From Pegea sp. RAD2-039 (Eukaryota > Chordata > Thaliacea > Salpida > Salpidae): a DNA stretch of 64,000 nucleotides. The stretch lies in assembly GCA_034620365.1 (NCBI GenBank), contig JAQGEQ010000045.1, positions 806,001-870,000 of the forward strand. Direction: 5' to 3'. This document shows positions 21,464 to 33,905 of the stretch, in pieces. The translations under genes were made by a program, and so were the position numbers. Numbering within the stretch: the first letter of the stretch is position 1; every line of letters starts with the position of its first letter. The notes beneath the pieces are model-generated. The model did not search any database, was not told where the DNA came from, and worked only from the letters and a program-made list of their open reading frames with translations.

Positions 21464-24400
21464 CTTTTGAAAATAAGTTCACTAAAAATTGAAACTATAA
21501 AAAATAGAAATCTTTAATTAATAGCCTAATGATTATTCTTACAATCAGAAGAATTTTTAAAAACAAATATTTAGTTTTTATGAAGATTGATTTTATAAAT
21601 AATTGTTTGAACCCTAAATATAAATCATTCTACTTAATCTTTATTTTTCCAATTTATAATGAGAAAACAACCCAACAGAAAGCTTACAAAGAAGTAGAAA
21701 GGTTTGAAAATACTAACTGTATATTATAACCCTCTTCTTAAAATATCAGAAATTTTAATAATTAGTTTCTTACATTAGTAGATTTAAAAAAATCATTCAT
21801 AAGAAATATCCAAAATAAATAAGAACTTATTAAATAATCCAAAAATATAAGTTTAGGCTAAAAACAAGAAATAAAAAATCCAATATTTAAATGTAATTTT
21901 GAAGAACAGAACTTTTTCAATGAAATCTAATAATTTAAATATAATTTATAAAATTAGAAGACCAATTAATCAAATGGTTTTCTTAATTTATATTTGTAGT
22001 AATTTGATGATTTCATTATTAGAATAATATAAAATATATGATTTAAACTTTATATATAATTATCAAGAACATTTTAATATCTATTCAATTCAGAAGCTAG
22101 TTTCTGAGGATTACAAAATATGTAAAAAGCTTTTAAAAAGTTTGTCTTTAGGTTTTTTTATCATATATTTAGTAAAATGAGACTAGGTAGAGAAATAAAA
22201 ACGTCAAAAAATATTCAAAAGTTAATTTATATAAATATGAGTTGAAATAATTATACAAAATTAAAATAATAAAACAAACAAATCAATCATTAAGTCTTGG
22301 AAAATTATAACCACGCTAATATCATAGTTTACTTGCAAATATGGCTTAATAATAGATTGGCACAGTAAGTACTTCAAAGATTAAATAGGTAACAGTTTCA
22401 TACAAAAATACTCCAAACTTATTATAATCTAGGCCTTGAATCTTTGTAAAAGTAAATGCCTTAAATTTTAGTTGAACTCTTGTTTCAAAAATTGATCAAC
22501 CTTGTTAAATTGTTTTAACTTTTGCTGGATTGTTGTACCTTATAAGAAAGTAGAAAACGGCTAATTTTTATAAGAGGTAAAAATAAAAGGTATACTTCTT
22601 GCAGCACTATAAAATCTCCAAGCTTAAATAAGGTATGAAAACTTATAAAATGGATTGCTAGGTCACTCCAGAATTTTGAAAAACGAGTTTAGTCAAAAAA
22701 AGTTAGGTTTAGAAAATTTTAGTCAAAAAGAAAAAAAGTAAAACCTTTCGGCTTTTCGGCAAAAATCAAGATATAATTACCAAAAGTTGTCGGTAAGAAA
22801 GATCTTTTTCAGGCTACAGTTTCTTAAAATTCACTGGCTCGTAGCTACCACTATCTTAGCTTAATTTATTTTTTCTTAAATTTTCGATAAATTGCTTAAG
22901 AATAAATACTTTGAGAAAAATAAAGTTTTCTTAAGACTTTAACAAACTAATGTATGAACTATTCTTACAACAACAATAATAAAACCTACTTAAAAAAAGT
23001 ATTAAAAAGAAAAATCATTTCCAACAATCTTCAACAATCATATTACATATTATTATTCCTATATTTCATTTAGAATAGATAAAGTATCCTAATATTTTAT
23101 CCTCATCAGTAGTTCTTAACAAACCTTTAACATCAACTCCGAATTTTTGAGAAAAATAATTTGCAGATTTATATACAAGTAAAACATCAATTTAATTATC
23201 GATTTTTGTTTGAAGTTTTAAACAGACAATTAAGGCTTATAGAATACTTTTACTAACTTGAGGAAAGTTGGTTAATAAAAAAAAAACATCAAAACTCTTC
23301 AATCTTTCTTAAAGAATTTCAGTAAAGATGTATCTTTTTTTCGACTTAACCAATCTTAAAAAAATGATAAGAATTGAAATATAATAAAAACTGATGTATT
23401 GACAAAATATTATCAATTATTCTGCCTGCCTTCTTTTCAATAGCAAATCCTTAAGCAAATATAATACAGAAAAAAAATACAAGTCCCAAATACTACAGCT
23501 CATTAAACAAATTTGGATTACAAGAAAGGTTTTATCTTGTAGATCTCCAAAAAAACTTTTTATGTTTTACATAAGAATAGCTGGAATAAAAAAGGTTTAA
23601 AGTTAGTGAGAAATCCCATATTCAGTCTCAGAATACAATTGAAAAAAGAATCACAAGGAGAGTATGAGGTATAAAAAAAGAAGGTTATCACTAAAAGCTC
23701 TCTGGAAGAAGAAATTGGGACATTTGAATAACTTAAATCTTAAACGCATTGATATTTAGTTATTTTAGAATATTATTTATTTATACCTTTTCTTGATTGT
23801 TGAATTTTTTGCAAAATCTTAAAGTGTAAATTAAAAACCTTTTTTAGTGAACTTTTTTATTGATTTTTAAATATCAAAATGATTATTTTTGTGCTTTTTT
23901 TCTGCAGAAATCTGAACTTTTATAACTTTTAATCACAATGTATCAAATATTGGAAAAATAATTTAAATCAACCAATAAAATATACTGAACTATTTTATTG
24001 CAAAAAAATGCACCTTTAAGCAACTTACATCTTATTTATGAAGACAACGTTCATACCTTTTGAAATATAGTTGACTATAGAAACACGAAAGAATTTTTGA
24101 AGTCGCTTGGCTAAGCGATATGTAAACTTGTTGCTGACAACATCGCCATATAAAAGGTTCACTTCAAGATCAGATATTCTTTATTTGCTGCTTCTTTTGC
24201 TATATTTAATTTATTTCAGTTTTTATATAAGTCAATTTTTAATGTAGTCAAATTACAGTTTTTATTAAATATATTAGTGCCACATTTAAAAAATAATTCT
24301 GTTCTTGAATTATTTATTTACTTTAATCTATTTCAAATATTATTTATATTAATTATTTTTTTACTATTTAATTGTTTTTCAAATTTTATTGTTTTTTTTT

Positions 24401-24997
24401 TTGTAAATTATTCATTTTCTTTGTCTGCAGCTTTTTTTTAAGTTTTTATAATCTTTTTTTTTTATAAAATTTCTTATTATAAAACACAAGGTTTAAATAT
24501 ATTTTTTAAACTTTGTATTTAAAAGATTTAAAACAAATCTTTTTGTAGAATATTCTATTCTGGACTTTATTCATAATCAAAACATAAAATATTTATTAAT
24601 TAATATATAATTATTACTTTTTAATAATTATTTTAGGAAAGTATTTTTTATGTACCCTTTATATTTTTTATTAATTTGTATTATGCTTAATTTTGAAGTA
24701 TTACTTTTTTATAGAGATGAATATAAAATATAAACAATTTTTATGTCTTGATTTTCATCTCTTTATAATAGATTTGTTTTTTTATAAAATCTTCATTTGA
24801 ATTTAATGATTATTCTGAAAAATATTTTTATTTTTATATTTTTGAAAATATTTTTATTTGAAAATAAAAAAAAATCATATTAATAACTTCAAACAAATTA
24901 TATTTTTAAGTTTAAAAAGAATTAAAAGTTCAATATTCTTTAATATTTTAAACTTTTAATATTTCTTTTTCTAGATTGTGGTAAATTTGAATAAATC
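21464..24997. other. Divergent intergenic region between LSG1 and RARS, AT-rich
   Basis: 3.5 kb between two divergently transcribed single-exon genes, so it should hold both promoters. The only sharp element I see is a TATAAAAG box at 24149. The sequence from about 24,200 to 24,990 is T-rich, ending in a strong splice acceptor before the RARS ATG, as expected for a 5'-UTR intron. No supported open frame. Confidence 0.55.
24149..24156 (+). promoter_or_regulatory. Candidate TATA box upstream of RARS
   Basis: TATAAAAG stands in a locally GC-richer stretch (about 24,090-24,170). Transcription starting about 30 bp downstream, near 24,180, followed by a 5'-UTR intron of about 800 nt ending at the acceptor at 24,975, would give the RARS mRNA. 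This link is inferred. Confidence 0.35.
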
Positions 24998-27004
24998 ATG
25001 AGTATAAATGTTACTAAAGAAATTCTATCTCAACTTGAGCTGCAAATTTCTGATTTATCAAAAAAAATTGAAGATCTAGCCAATGCTGATATTTTACCTG
25101 ATGAATATCAAACAAAAGAAATCCGCTCTTTACAGGAGATCAAAATGAAACTAAAATATCAGATTTCTCATCTTCAGCAATCAATTGAAGTAGAGATGAA
25201 GAATATGAAACCTTCTACATGTATGCGTTCAATTATGGATGAGCTGGTTAAAGTTTTCGATATGGCAATCAAAAAAGCTTATCCTAAAATTATTGATGTC
25301 AATGTACTTATCTCCGTTTCACAATTTGAAAAAAATGGTGACTACCAGTGTAATAATGCAATGTCACTGGCTGGTATGTTGAAGAAAAAGACTGGCACTA
25401 AAGTTTCTCCGAGAAATGTTGCAGAACAAATTATAAAACATTTGCCAACTTACGATTTAATCTCAAAAGTTGAAGTAGCTGGCCCTGGTTTCATAAACAT
25501 CTATTTATGTAACACAACTGTGAAGAAATCGTTATCAAATCTTCTTGTAAATGGAGTAAAAGCTGAATCTTTCGGAAAGAAAGGTAAAGTTGTGATTGAT
25601 TATTCATCTCCAAACATAGCTAAGGAAATGCATGTTGGCCACTTACGTTCCACCATCATTGGTGATTGTTTGGCAAATTTATTTGAATATCTTGGTCATG
25701 ATGTCTTGAGACTGAATCATGTTGGTGACTGGGGTACCCAATTTGGAATGTTAATTGCTCATTTAATGGATGAGTTTCCAAACTATAAAGATCAGTCTCC
25801 ACCTATTCATGATCTACAAGCTTTTTATAAAGCTTCAAAAAAGAGATTTGATAATGAGCCTGAATTCAAAGACCGTGCTCATAAGTATGTCGTGAAACTA
25901 CAAAATAAGAATCCAGATTTTATTAAAGCTTGGAATCTTATTTGTGATGTTTCAAGAAAAGATTTCCAAAAGATTTATGACAGACTCAACATCACAAACC
26001 TGATTGAACGTGGAGAGTCCTTCTATCATGATTTGATGCCTAAAACTGTAGAAGAATGTGACAAGCTTGGATTAGTAGTTGAAGAAAATGGACAAAAGTT
26101 GATATTTCCTGAAGGCTGTCAGTATCCTTTAATTGTACAGAAATCAGATGGGGGTTATACTTATGACTCCAGTGATTTAGCTTGCATTAAGCAGCGTCTT
26201 TTTGATGAGCAAGGCGATATTTTATTGTATGTTACAGATTGTGGCCAGTCCTCTCATTTTGATTTAATATTTAAGACTGCAAGAAAAGCAAATTGGTATG
26301 ATCCCCAAAAAACTCGAGTCAAGCATATTCCTTTTGGCTGTGTCTTAGGAGAAGATAAAAAGAAGTTTAAAACTAGATCTGGTGATACAGTTCGATTAAC
26401 TGATCTTTTGGATGAAGGTGTTAAAAGATGTGAAGATAAACTGAAAGAGAAAGGAAGAGATAAAGAGTTATCTTCAGATGAGTTGGATCAAGTAAAAGCT
26501 GCAGTTGCATATGGATGCATCAAATATGCTGATCTCAGTCATAATCTTACTCATGATTACATTTTTTCGTTTGATAAAATGTTGGATGATCGTGGCAATA
26601 CTGCAGCTTACTTACTATATGCTTACACAAGGATTAAATCAATTACTAGAAACTCTAAAATAGAATCTTTAGAGTTGAAGAAAGCTGCGACAGAATCACT
26701 GCCAGATGGTTTGAACATTAATCATGAAAAAGAGTTTAAACTTGCTAAATGTATCTTAAAGTTTCCGGATGTTTTGAACAGAGTTTGTGCTGAACTAACC
26801 CCTCATTTTCTTTGTGAATATCTCTACTTGTTGTCATCAACATTTACTGAATTTTATGATAACTGCTATTGTATTGAAAAAAGTAAAGAGAATGATGAAA
26901 TTGTGAAGGTGCATATCGAGCGCTTGTTACTTTGTGAAGCAACTGCTAATATTATGGCCCAATCATTTAAAATCTTGGGTCTCAAGACTGTTGAGAAGAT
27001 GTAA
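24998..27004 (+). CDS. RARS1: Arginyl-tRNA synthetase, cytosolic, single exon, 668 aa
   Basis: Class I synthetase that charges tRNA-Arg. The N-terminal about 70 residues are a heptad-rich helical segment (LELQISDLSKKIEDLANAD), as in the animal enzyme, where this extension docks into the multi-synthetase complex. The Arg N-terminal (tRNA D-loop-binding) domain follows. The HIGH signature is HVGH near residue 212 within EMHVGHLRSTIIGD. The KMSK position reads KKFKTRSGD near 456, the degenerate form normal for ArgRS. The C-terminal DALR domain ends EATANIMAQSFKILGLKTVEKM. Length is close to human RARS1 (660). The ATG lies 23 nt after a TTTTTCTAG acceptor (24,967-24,975), so the 5' leader is spliced, in cis or in trans. 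The next gene begins only 97 bp after the stop. Confidence 0.97.
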   Translation: MSINVTKEILSQLELQISDLSKKIEDLANADILPDEYQTKEIRSLQEIKMKLKYQISHLQQSIEVEMKNMKPSTCMRSIMDELVKVFDMAIKKAYPKIIDVNVLISVSQFEKNGDYQCNNAMSLAGMLKKKTGTKVSPRNVAEQIIKHLPTYDLISKVEVAGPGFINIYLCNTTVKKSLSNLLVNGVKAESFGKKGKVVIDYSSPNIAKEMHVGHLRSTIIGDCLANLFEYLGHDVLRLNHVGDWGTQFGMLIAHLMDEFPNYKDQSPPIHDLQAFYKASKKRFDNEPEFKDRAHKYVVKLQNKNPDFIKAWNLICDVSRKDFQKIYDRLNITNLIERGESFYHDLMPKTVEECDKLGLVVEENGQKLIFPEGCQYPLIVQKSDGGYTYDSSDLACIKQRLFDEQGDILLYVTDCGQSSHFDLIFKTARKANWYDPQKTRVKHIPFGCVLGEDKKKFKTRSGDTVRLTDLLDEGVKRCEDKLKEKGRDKELSSDELDQVKAAVAYGCIKYADLSHNLTHDYIFSFDKMLDDRGNTAAYLLYAYTRIKSITRNSKIESLELKKAATESLPDGLNINHEKEFKLAKCILKFPDVLNRVCAELTPHFLCEYLYLLSSTFTEFYDNCYCIEKSKENDEIVKVHIERLLLCEATANIMAQSFKILGLKTVEKM

Positions 27005-27101
27005 TAATTGATAAATATATGCAAACAAATAAGATAAATTAGTTTTTCGAACTATGTACTTGTGGTTTAAATATCTCAATTCTTTTTTAAATTAATATAT
27101 A

Positions 27102-29591
27102 ATGATCACTTCCATTCAGAGCAAGTTTTTTTATTTTGAAATGAATTTTAAAACTGAGGATAATGATAGGTATGTGGTCCGCCTTAGAGGTCTGCCTTGG
27201 TCATGTAGTGATAGTGAGATTATCGAGTTTCTTGGTGTCCGTATAGTAGGCGGACCGGATGGCATTAAAAGGTTTTTGAATTTTATATTTCTTTATTCCA
27301 TGCAAATTTTATTCCGCTAATTACTATAAATGTGTACGTGTCCACTTATGAGGTCTTGTTGCCATAGAACTTTAACCAGAGAGGGCCGTTCAAGTGGCGA
27401 GGCTTATGTGGAACTGGAAACCGCGAGCGACATGAACAAAACTCTTGATAAAGACCGCGAATTAATGGGCAAGAGATACATTGAAGGTTTTCATCTTTAA
27501 TATTTTCATCATCAAACTTTTATCTATATTTTCTATCCTAGTTTTTTCGTCAAGTTACAAGGAAATGGCTTACGTTTTAGACAGGACTTGTCGTCAAAGA
27601 GAAACAGGAAAAACAATTGCTGGAAATGACACAATAGTCCGACTGCGAGGACTCCCTTACATATGTACCAAAGATGATATAGCCCAGTTCTTTACTGGTA
27701 AAAAGTGTTGATGTTTTCGAACATTTCTATATTTGTTATAATCTGTCTGTAAGTTAGCTTATCCACTATTCAATTTCAACAAGTTTTTATCTTCTGGTTG
27801 TTTCCTTAAACTTGATTTAAGTGGGCGTTGACAAGAAGCACGTTGAAACTTCAGATCAATTTGTATTAATTTACATCTTACAAGTATTAATTACTGTCAA
27901 TGTTTGATATGTACAAAACTAAAAAGGAAATTTTCAACTTTTAATTATCCCATTCTCTTGTGGTTTCCTTGTTTGTCGTACAACAAACTTTACACAGAAC
28001 AACGGATAGGGAGTAACAGTTAGATGTTTCTTCTATCTAAACATTTCCTTCAATTTTTAATTCATTTTTCATCAAATATCATCTGAAACCAGAAGTTTCA
28101 TCACTTTTAGCAGTATATGGCCGGCAGCTGTAAAATAGTTAATCTGTTGCTAGTGGTAACAGCCCTGTCGACAGCTCTTATTATTACTACTGTCGCGAAG
28201 GTTTGGACATAGTCCATAACGGAATCGTGCTTCCTCTGGATTCAAGCGGGAGGAGTACTGGGGAGTCGTTTGTTGAGTTTTCAACATCAGAGGATGCTTC
28301 TGCAGGCTTGGGAAAACACAAGGACAAGATTGGGCACAGGTTGGTGGGAGGGTCCCCCCTCTTCAGACTCGGGGACATTCTTAGCGGTTTAGTTGTAAAT
28401 GGTTTAAACAAATCCAGTTTTTGTAGTCTTAAAAAAGGCGTGTATGACGTCATCATCAGCTCGCGATTTGACAGAAGTTGTTTGGCAGAGATTAGAGTCC
28501 ATTCAGCTGTTATTTAGGCTCCAAAAAGACCCCCTAGTCGCTTTTACCTGATCCCTACATCATTTACTCCTTCTCATTATCCTCGCTTGCTCTCATCAGG
28601 TATATCGAGATATTCAACAGCACTCGAAGAGAGATGCGCGAAGCACAATCGATGGATAGGGGCGCGCGAATACGTCCTGGATACCGCCCTACTCCCTATG
28701 ATCGTCCACGTGGTGGAGGTAGAGAACGGATGCTAGATTATGATCGAAGAAGACGAATGGATTTAGGTGAGGAAGCGGGCGTTGATGACGTCATTTGACG
28801 TAAATGCTTATCAGGTGGTTATGGAGATTATTATGATGAAGAGACAGATGAGTTTGAAGAAGATGATTATTATGAAGATGATTGGGATTATGATATGCGA
28901 TACGGACGAAGAGTTCCATTAGTAAGTTACTAATCCAAGTGAATGGTTGTTAATTGATGGTTTCAGGAAGGAAGACCAACGCGATTAAGTAATAGTGGTT
29001 GGTATGACTACGATTACTATGACGACGATGAAATTGATGCTGATTATGTTGTTCATATGAGAGGACTTCCATTTAAAGCTACAATTGAAGATATTGATAA
29101 TGTAAGTGAGTAAGTGATGAGGATCAGATGATGATGATGATGTTGTTGTAGTTCTTCTCGCCTATTGTACCTGTCCGGATTTATCGTCAATATGGAAGTG
29201 ACGGACGAATTAGTGGAGAAGCAGACGTCGAATTCGCTTCTTATCAAGATGCACAAGCCGCGATGCAGAAGAATCGAGAACTAATCAGTAAGTGACCCTC
29301 CCTCCCACTCCAACCTGCTTCTCACCTGTCACGTGACCTCAGAACATCGATACATCGAGTTGTTCTATCGTGGAAGTAAATCGAAACCAGTGATGCGTGG
29401 TCGCGGTCACTCGCGTGGTATGCCCCATAGATCACGACCTATGTTAAGAGACCGGCCCCCGCCCCCGATGCGGCACCCACGTGGTTTGATGAGAGGTCGA
29501 AACGGACCAATGAGAGGACGTAAGTTGCCGACCACATGTCCCTGACTTCATCTGCAAACTTCTTATTTCAGGCAATCGTTACCCGTACTAG
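27102..29591 (+). CDS. HNRNPH: hnRNP F/H-type quasi-RRM RNA-binding protein
   Basis: Exons that join in phase: 27102-27271, 27368-27486, 27542-27697, 28201-28339, 28600-28766, about 28815-28920, about 28967-29101, about 29152-29291, about 29341-29520, and about 29573-29591 ending NRYPY-stop (TAG 29589). Three quasi-RRMs begin [32 protein letters not shown] and [16 protein letters not shown]. Each ends with an hnRNP F/H-type tail: RYIE(V/I)F for the first two and RYIELF for the third. G-rich RNA binding by such domains regulates splicing. Between qRRM2 and qRRM3 lie an RG-rich stretch and an acidic Tyr/Asp-rich stretch ([15 protein letters not shown]); the C-terminus is Arg/Gly/Met-rich. An alternative start at Met 27141 is as good. 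A vertebrate orthologue subtype (F, H or GRSF1) cannot be chosen. Confidence 0.92.
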
Positions 29592-29812
29592 TCTACGAGT
29601 CTAGGGGCGCGTCCAGAGACCACTTCTATTTTGCCCTATCCCCTTTACTCTTTGAGATAAAATCTTTATTTTTGACTTTTTCTGAATTCGAGATCAATCG
29701 CGTAAATGTGTCGCGCTCTACAAACTTCTGATTTCTTTCGAAAGTCCCTTTTATGTTTTCTTCTTAAAAATCCGTTTTCTGTTGAAGTCAGTTTAACAGA
29801 TTGAAAAAAAAA

Positions 29813-29818
29813 AATAAA
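29813..29818 (+). terminator. Poly(A) signal of the hnRNP F/H gene
   Basis: AATAAA in an A-rich run about 220 nt after the TAG at 29589. No AATAAA lies between the preceding RARS stop and this gene. Confidence 0.5.
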
Positions 29819-30773
29819 GTTGTTGATTTGTTTAAATTGAAGTCTTTTATTAAATGTTAGAAGATAAATCTTCTTCTTGATCAGCTCATTTACAAGTTTG
29901 TAGCTCTTTAAAATCCTTATATTTAAAGAAAGTTGAAATATTTGAGAAAAATGTACTTTTCTTAATCATCAAACAAACATTGGTTAGATGGTAATTGAAA
30001 CTCAGTTATTTACATATTTGAGATACTTCTATTGTTTCGAAAGTAAACTTTTCCTAATTTCAATGTCGTAATATCAGTCAGTAAGCACGTAGACAGTAAA
30101 AGTTAGTCTCAATGTTTTGAAGTTAGAAACTGTTGGTAACAAAAGACTAGTAGAGAATTGAAAATTATATCCAAGAAGTTGAAAGTCGTTTAAATGTGAT
30201 GTCAATTGATAATTATGTAAAATCACCAAGAAACTTGGCAGGATTTATAAAAAAAACTAATTAAGATGTTATTTAATCGGCTATAAAGTAGTTGACACTT
30301 ACCAAGGTTACCAAATTTGAATAATCCTTTTTCGAATGTTCAACAAATTTTCAACCCGTGTATTAGCCCTATAATCAGATTTTAATTTCTCAAAGCGATT
30401 AGGAACTATAAGGTCATGTTTGATTTATCTTTTATTAAAAAGTAATATATGTTTTTAATAATTGTTCTTTAAATTTAAGCTAAAAATATACAAAAAGTAT
30501 GATTACTTTAAAATGAAAAGATTAAATTCTGAAAATAAAGATTTTTATAAAACTTTTCCGATTATTTAAATGCATCATTTCTTCAAGAAAATCCAAAATT
30601 AATTTTCCAATTAATCTTTGTCAATCAAACTTGAAAAATTACCATGTTAAACCGCACTAAATTAATTTTAAATCTAATTTGATTTTTATCATTTAATTCA
30701 AGCGTCTGCAAACAACGATTAATTAACAAATATTAAATTTGCTTATTTATAAGTGTTTAATTATTCAATAAAA

Positions 30774-31513
30774 AACATGTCTTAATTAAATCTCTAAACA
30801 TTTGTTCGTCTTTTAATTAATTCAAAAATCCGCATTTTATGAGTTTCAAATTTAAGTGTTTTGATTTTCATTTTAGTTATTATATTTTACTTTTGTAAAA
30901 ATAAATACAAGAATTAATAAAATGAGTTTTGAAACACTTTTTTATCTACAGGCTCTCTTAGCTTTATCGTTTCGAAACTTGGTTATTAGTAATTTCTATT
31001 AAATTATATCCGATTAAAATCTGATAGGAAATAAAATTTGTTTATTGAAATTTAGAAGTATAGTTCAATCATTTTAATTATTATTAATTAGCTGCTTCTG
31101 TTGAGAAAGGCAATGCAGGTTGTGCTCAAGAGGTGTTGTTAAAAACGAAGCAAAACACAGTGAGATGCTAAAGCTAGAAGTTAAATTACAAGATATGAAT
31201 TTTTATTATAATTAGATAATATCCCTCTTATATCAGCAATCTAATTCCTTATATAATTAAATCGATTAAATAAAAACAAATATTTTATGTTTAAATTTAT
31301 GATACAAACTACTTGATATACTTTTTAATAAATTTATATATACTTGATAGTTATATTGTATACTATCTTCTAACAGCTCTGCCATATTTTTACTTATTAT
31401 TTTCTTATTTTGTAAATGTAATAGAAAAAGCCATATAATGCACTCCATATAACGTTTGCAAAACATGAGTTTGGTTTTTAATAATTGATAAGTTTTGAAG
31501 CTTTTGAGATAAA
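30774..31513 (+). repeat. Duplicated segment, copy A (arms 30774-31065 and 31321-31513)
   Basis: Two arms nearly identical to those of copy B: arm 1 contains AATGAGTTTTGAAACAC at 30921 and arm 2 is 193 bp long. Between the arms is a 255-bp core with no similarity to copy B's core. Same orientation as copy B, about 6.5 kb apart. Confidence 0.9.
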
Positions 31514-33199
31514 TTGGAATATAACGGACTCTTCTATTTATTTTTCTCATTTGTAAAAAAATATTTCCTGATTTTGTTGTCAATTAACTTGAAATTTATC
31601 TAAAAGTTTTACATCAATTTTGGTCGATCAAAAATTTTGTAATTTTCAAAGGAATTATTCAAAAAGTTCACTTTTTTAAAACTTATGTTGGTCGAGGAAC
31701 GATTAGTTAAAAATCCCTGGCCTAGATGTTGACATCCTCGCATAAAAATGTCGCTCCTTCAACCTCTGAAACAGCTCTTTATTAATTACGACTTTTATAA
31801 CATTTTATGGACTTATTTGAAAAATGATTCTAATTGAAAGATATTAGATTCGACTGAAGAAAAAGAAGAAGAAGTCCTTACAGAAGATTCGCGCTTTATT
31901 ACTCTATTCTTGCTGTTTATTAAATGCTTAAAATATTCAAATAAAGAATAAACTTGTTACAGATTTTTCTAATAAAAACATTTTATTTATTTTTAACATC
32001 TAAATCGAAATTAGATGAACTGAAAAAGTTTTTGCTTCTTGTTGCTATAAGTTTTTGGGTTCCTTTTTTAAATGTTAGAAAATAAACCTTATTCTTCTTC
32101 TGTATCATTCGGAAGAATTTAACTCTTTAGCAATTTTTATATTCGTCATTCCGAACAATTTGAAGTTGATGAAAATATTTGACTGCTAAACTAAACATTT
32201 GTTGAGATAAAATCATTGTATAATTAAATAAACAGAACTTTTTATGTAAGTAACAACTATTTTGTACAAATCTAGTTAATCTGCTTCAAAAATCTTCTTT
32301 TTTCTCAGTCATATTACTAATACATCCGGTTATAATCCAAAGACACATCAGTGTTTATATTAAGCGCATATTATTATCAAAGTATTAATCATAACTTTTT
32401 GTAGAGTTATTTTATCAAAACTAAGTTTAAATTTATATCAATACGAAGTGAAACAAAAGTAACATTACAAATTTATCTTTGTTCAAAAATAATTTAATTT
32501 GAAAAAAGTTAATCTGATATGATGAAATCTGACTGTCGATGCTAACAACAACTTCTTTTATTGAAATTCTTCATGAAAAGTTGAACTTTGCAAAATTTGT
32601 AAAATGTAAAATAGAAATGACTCTTTAAAAGAACTATCATCATTTTATTGTCAATTACACAAACAGAAATTAATTTGATACTGTAGACTGCATCAAAACC
32701 TTCTAATAAAAGCTTCTATAATTGTGCTATAAGTGTTTTCATAAGCTTGAAATTATTGATATGGAAGGCAATCTTTCATTTCCTTGTCCAAAGCCTTTAC
32801 AATTTGTAGTTGTCAAGTTTTATAAAATTCAGCCATATATATTTGGTGCATATTATTGATTTATATGTAACTGAGATTATACCTGAAACATAGAATTTAT
32901 ACATATATTTTGTTATACATTTTATTATACATATCTTATATGTATATTTTTAATTTATTTATTCTCACAAATAATACCTATTAAGTTGGAAATATAGAAA
33001 TTGTTTAAAAAGCTTCCAATTTATGCAGTTAATTGCAATGATGTAGCGATTGATTACTATCAATGAAAAATAAAGATTATGCTTTTGAATTGATGTAATG
33101 ATAATGACTCTTTATATCGAGCTTTATTCAAGTTATTAAGGCGACTAATAACAACGTTACCTAGTCAACTGTCAACAAACAAAATCAAATATGATAGTA

Positions 33200-33905
33200 G
33201 TTCTAAGTCTTCTAAATAGATTCCCGACTGCCAACATCCCATATATAGAGTTTCTACATTAAAACTTTTAGTAGGATGATTAGAGAAAAATCTGTTTGAC
33301 TTTTAACTTGAACAATACAGTAGTTTTCCAGCAGGTCATCTAGTCCCTATATGATAACTCTAGCAAAATGCTTCTAGATATTCATTTCGAATCGCAGTAA
33401 CCCACTACGATATATTCATATCTCCATCGTGGTTCCAGTTTCATATCAAAATCACCGCTTCTTTCTCTCTTCTCATAAGGAATCATTGAACCACAAAATT
33501 TTACAAACCCATCTTAATTAGCCAAAAGTATATCTGCGATCTCTGCAACGACTTGAACTTAAAAAGGGCTGAAGATCAGAAGTTTTAAACACTCCGGATG
33601 GATCAGGCTCTATTTGATCTTTTTCTACACAATAACCTCAGAAACAAAATTCTTTAATGCTAATGGAAAGAAGTTTCAGCACCTAAAGGTTTGTTGAATT
33701 TGAGCATCACACGAATGACTATAATGTCCTCTCTGTCCATATCTAAAACATTCGGCATTACAATTTCGTGTTTGCTTCCATTTTTCATCTTTAGTGTGTA
33801 CCACTAAATCCTCTTTTGGACCTCCAAACTCAAACACAACCTTCTTATGAGTTTTAAGCAAGTCCTTTCCAAGCACCACCTCTACACTGAGGCCCTCCAT
33901 GACAA
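33200..33905 (-). mobile_element. Degenerate Gypsy-like retroelement fragment
   Basis: On the minus strand, 33676-33900 encodes an aspartic-protease-like tail (VVLGKDLLKTHKKVVFEFGG) followed by a knuckle-like CFRYGQRGHYSHSC, in which the second Cys of the CCHC pattern is Tyr. Further downstream on the same strand are stop-interrupted stretches reminiscent of the reverse transcriptase/RNase H linker. The order protease then knuckle is the reverse of a normal gag-pol, so the fragment seems rearranged as well as decayed. No LTRs or target-site duplication were seen. This is a dead relic. Confidence 0.45.

Noticed and set aside
31266..31583. 105-codon minus-strand frame
   Set aside because: Overlaps arm 2 of the duplicated segment; the frame is not maintained across copy B, so coding is unlikely.
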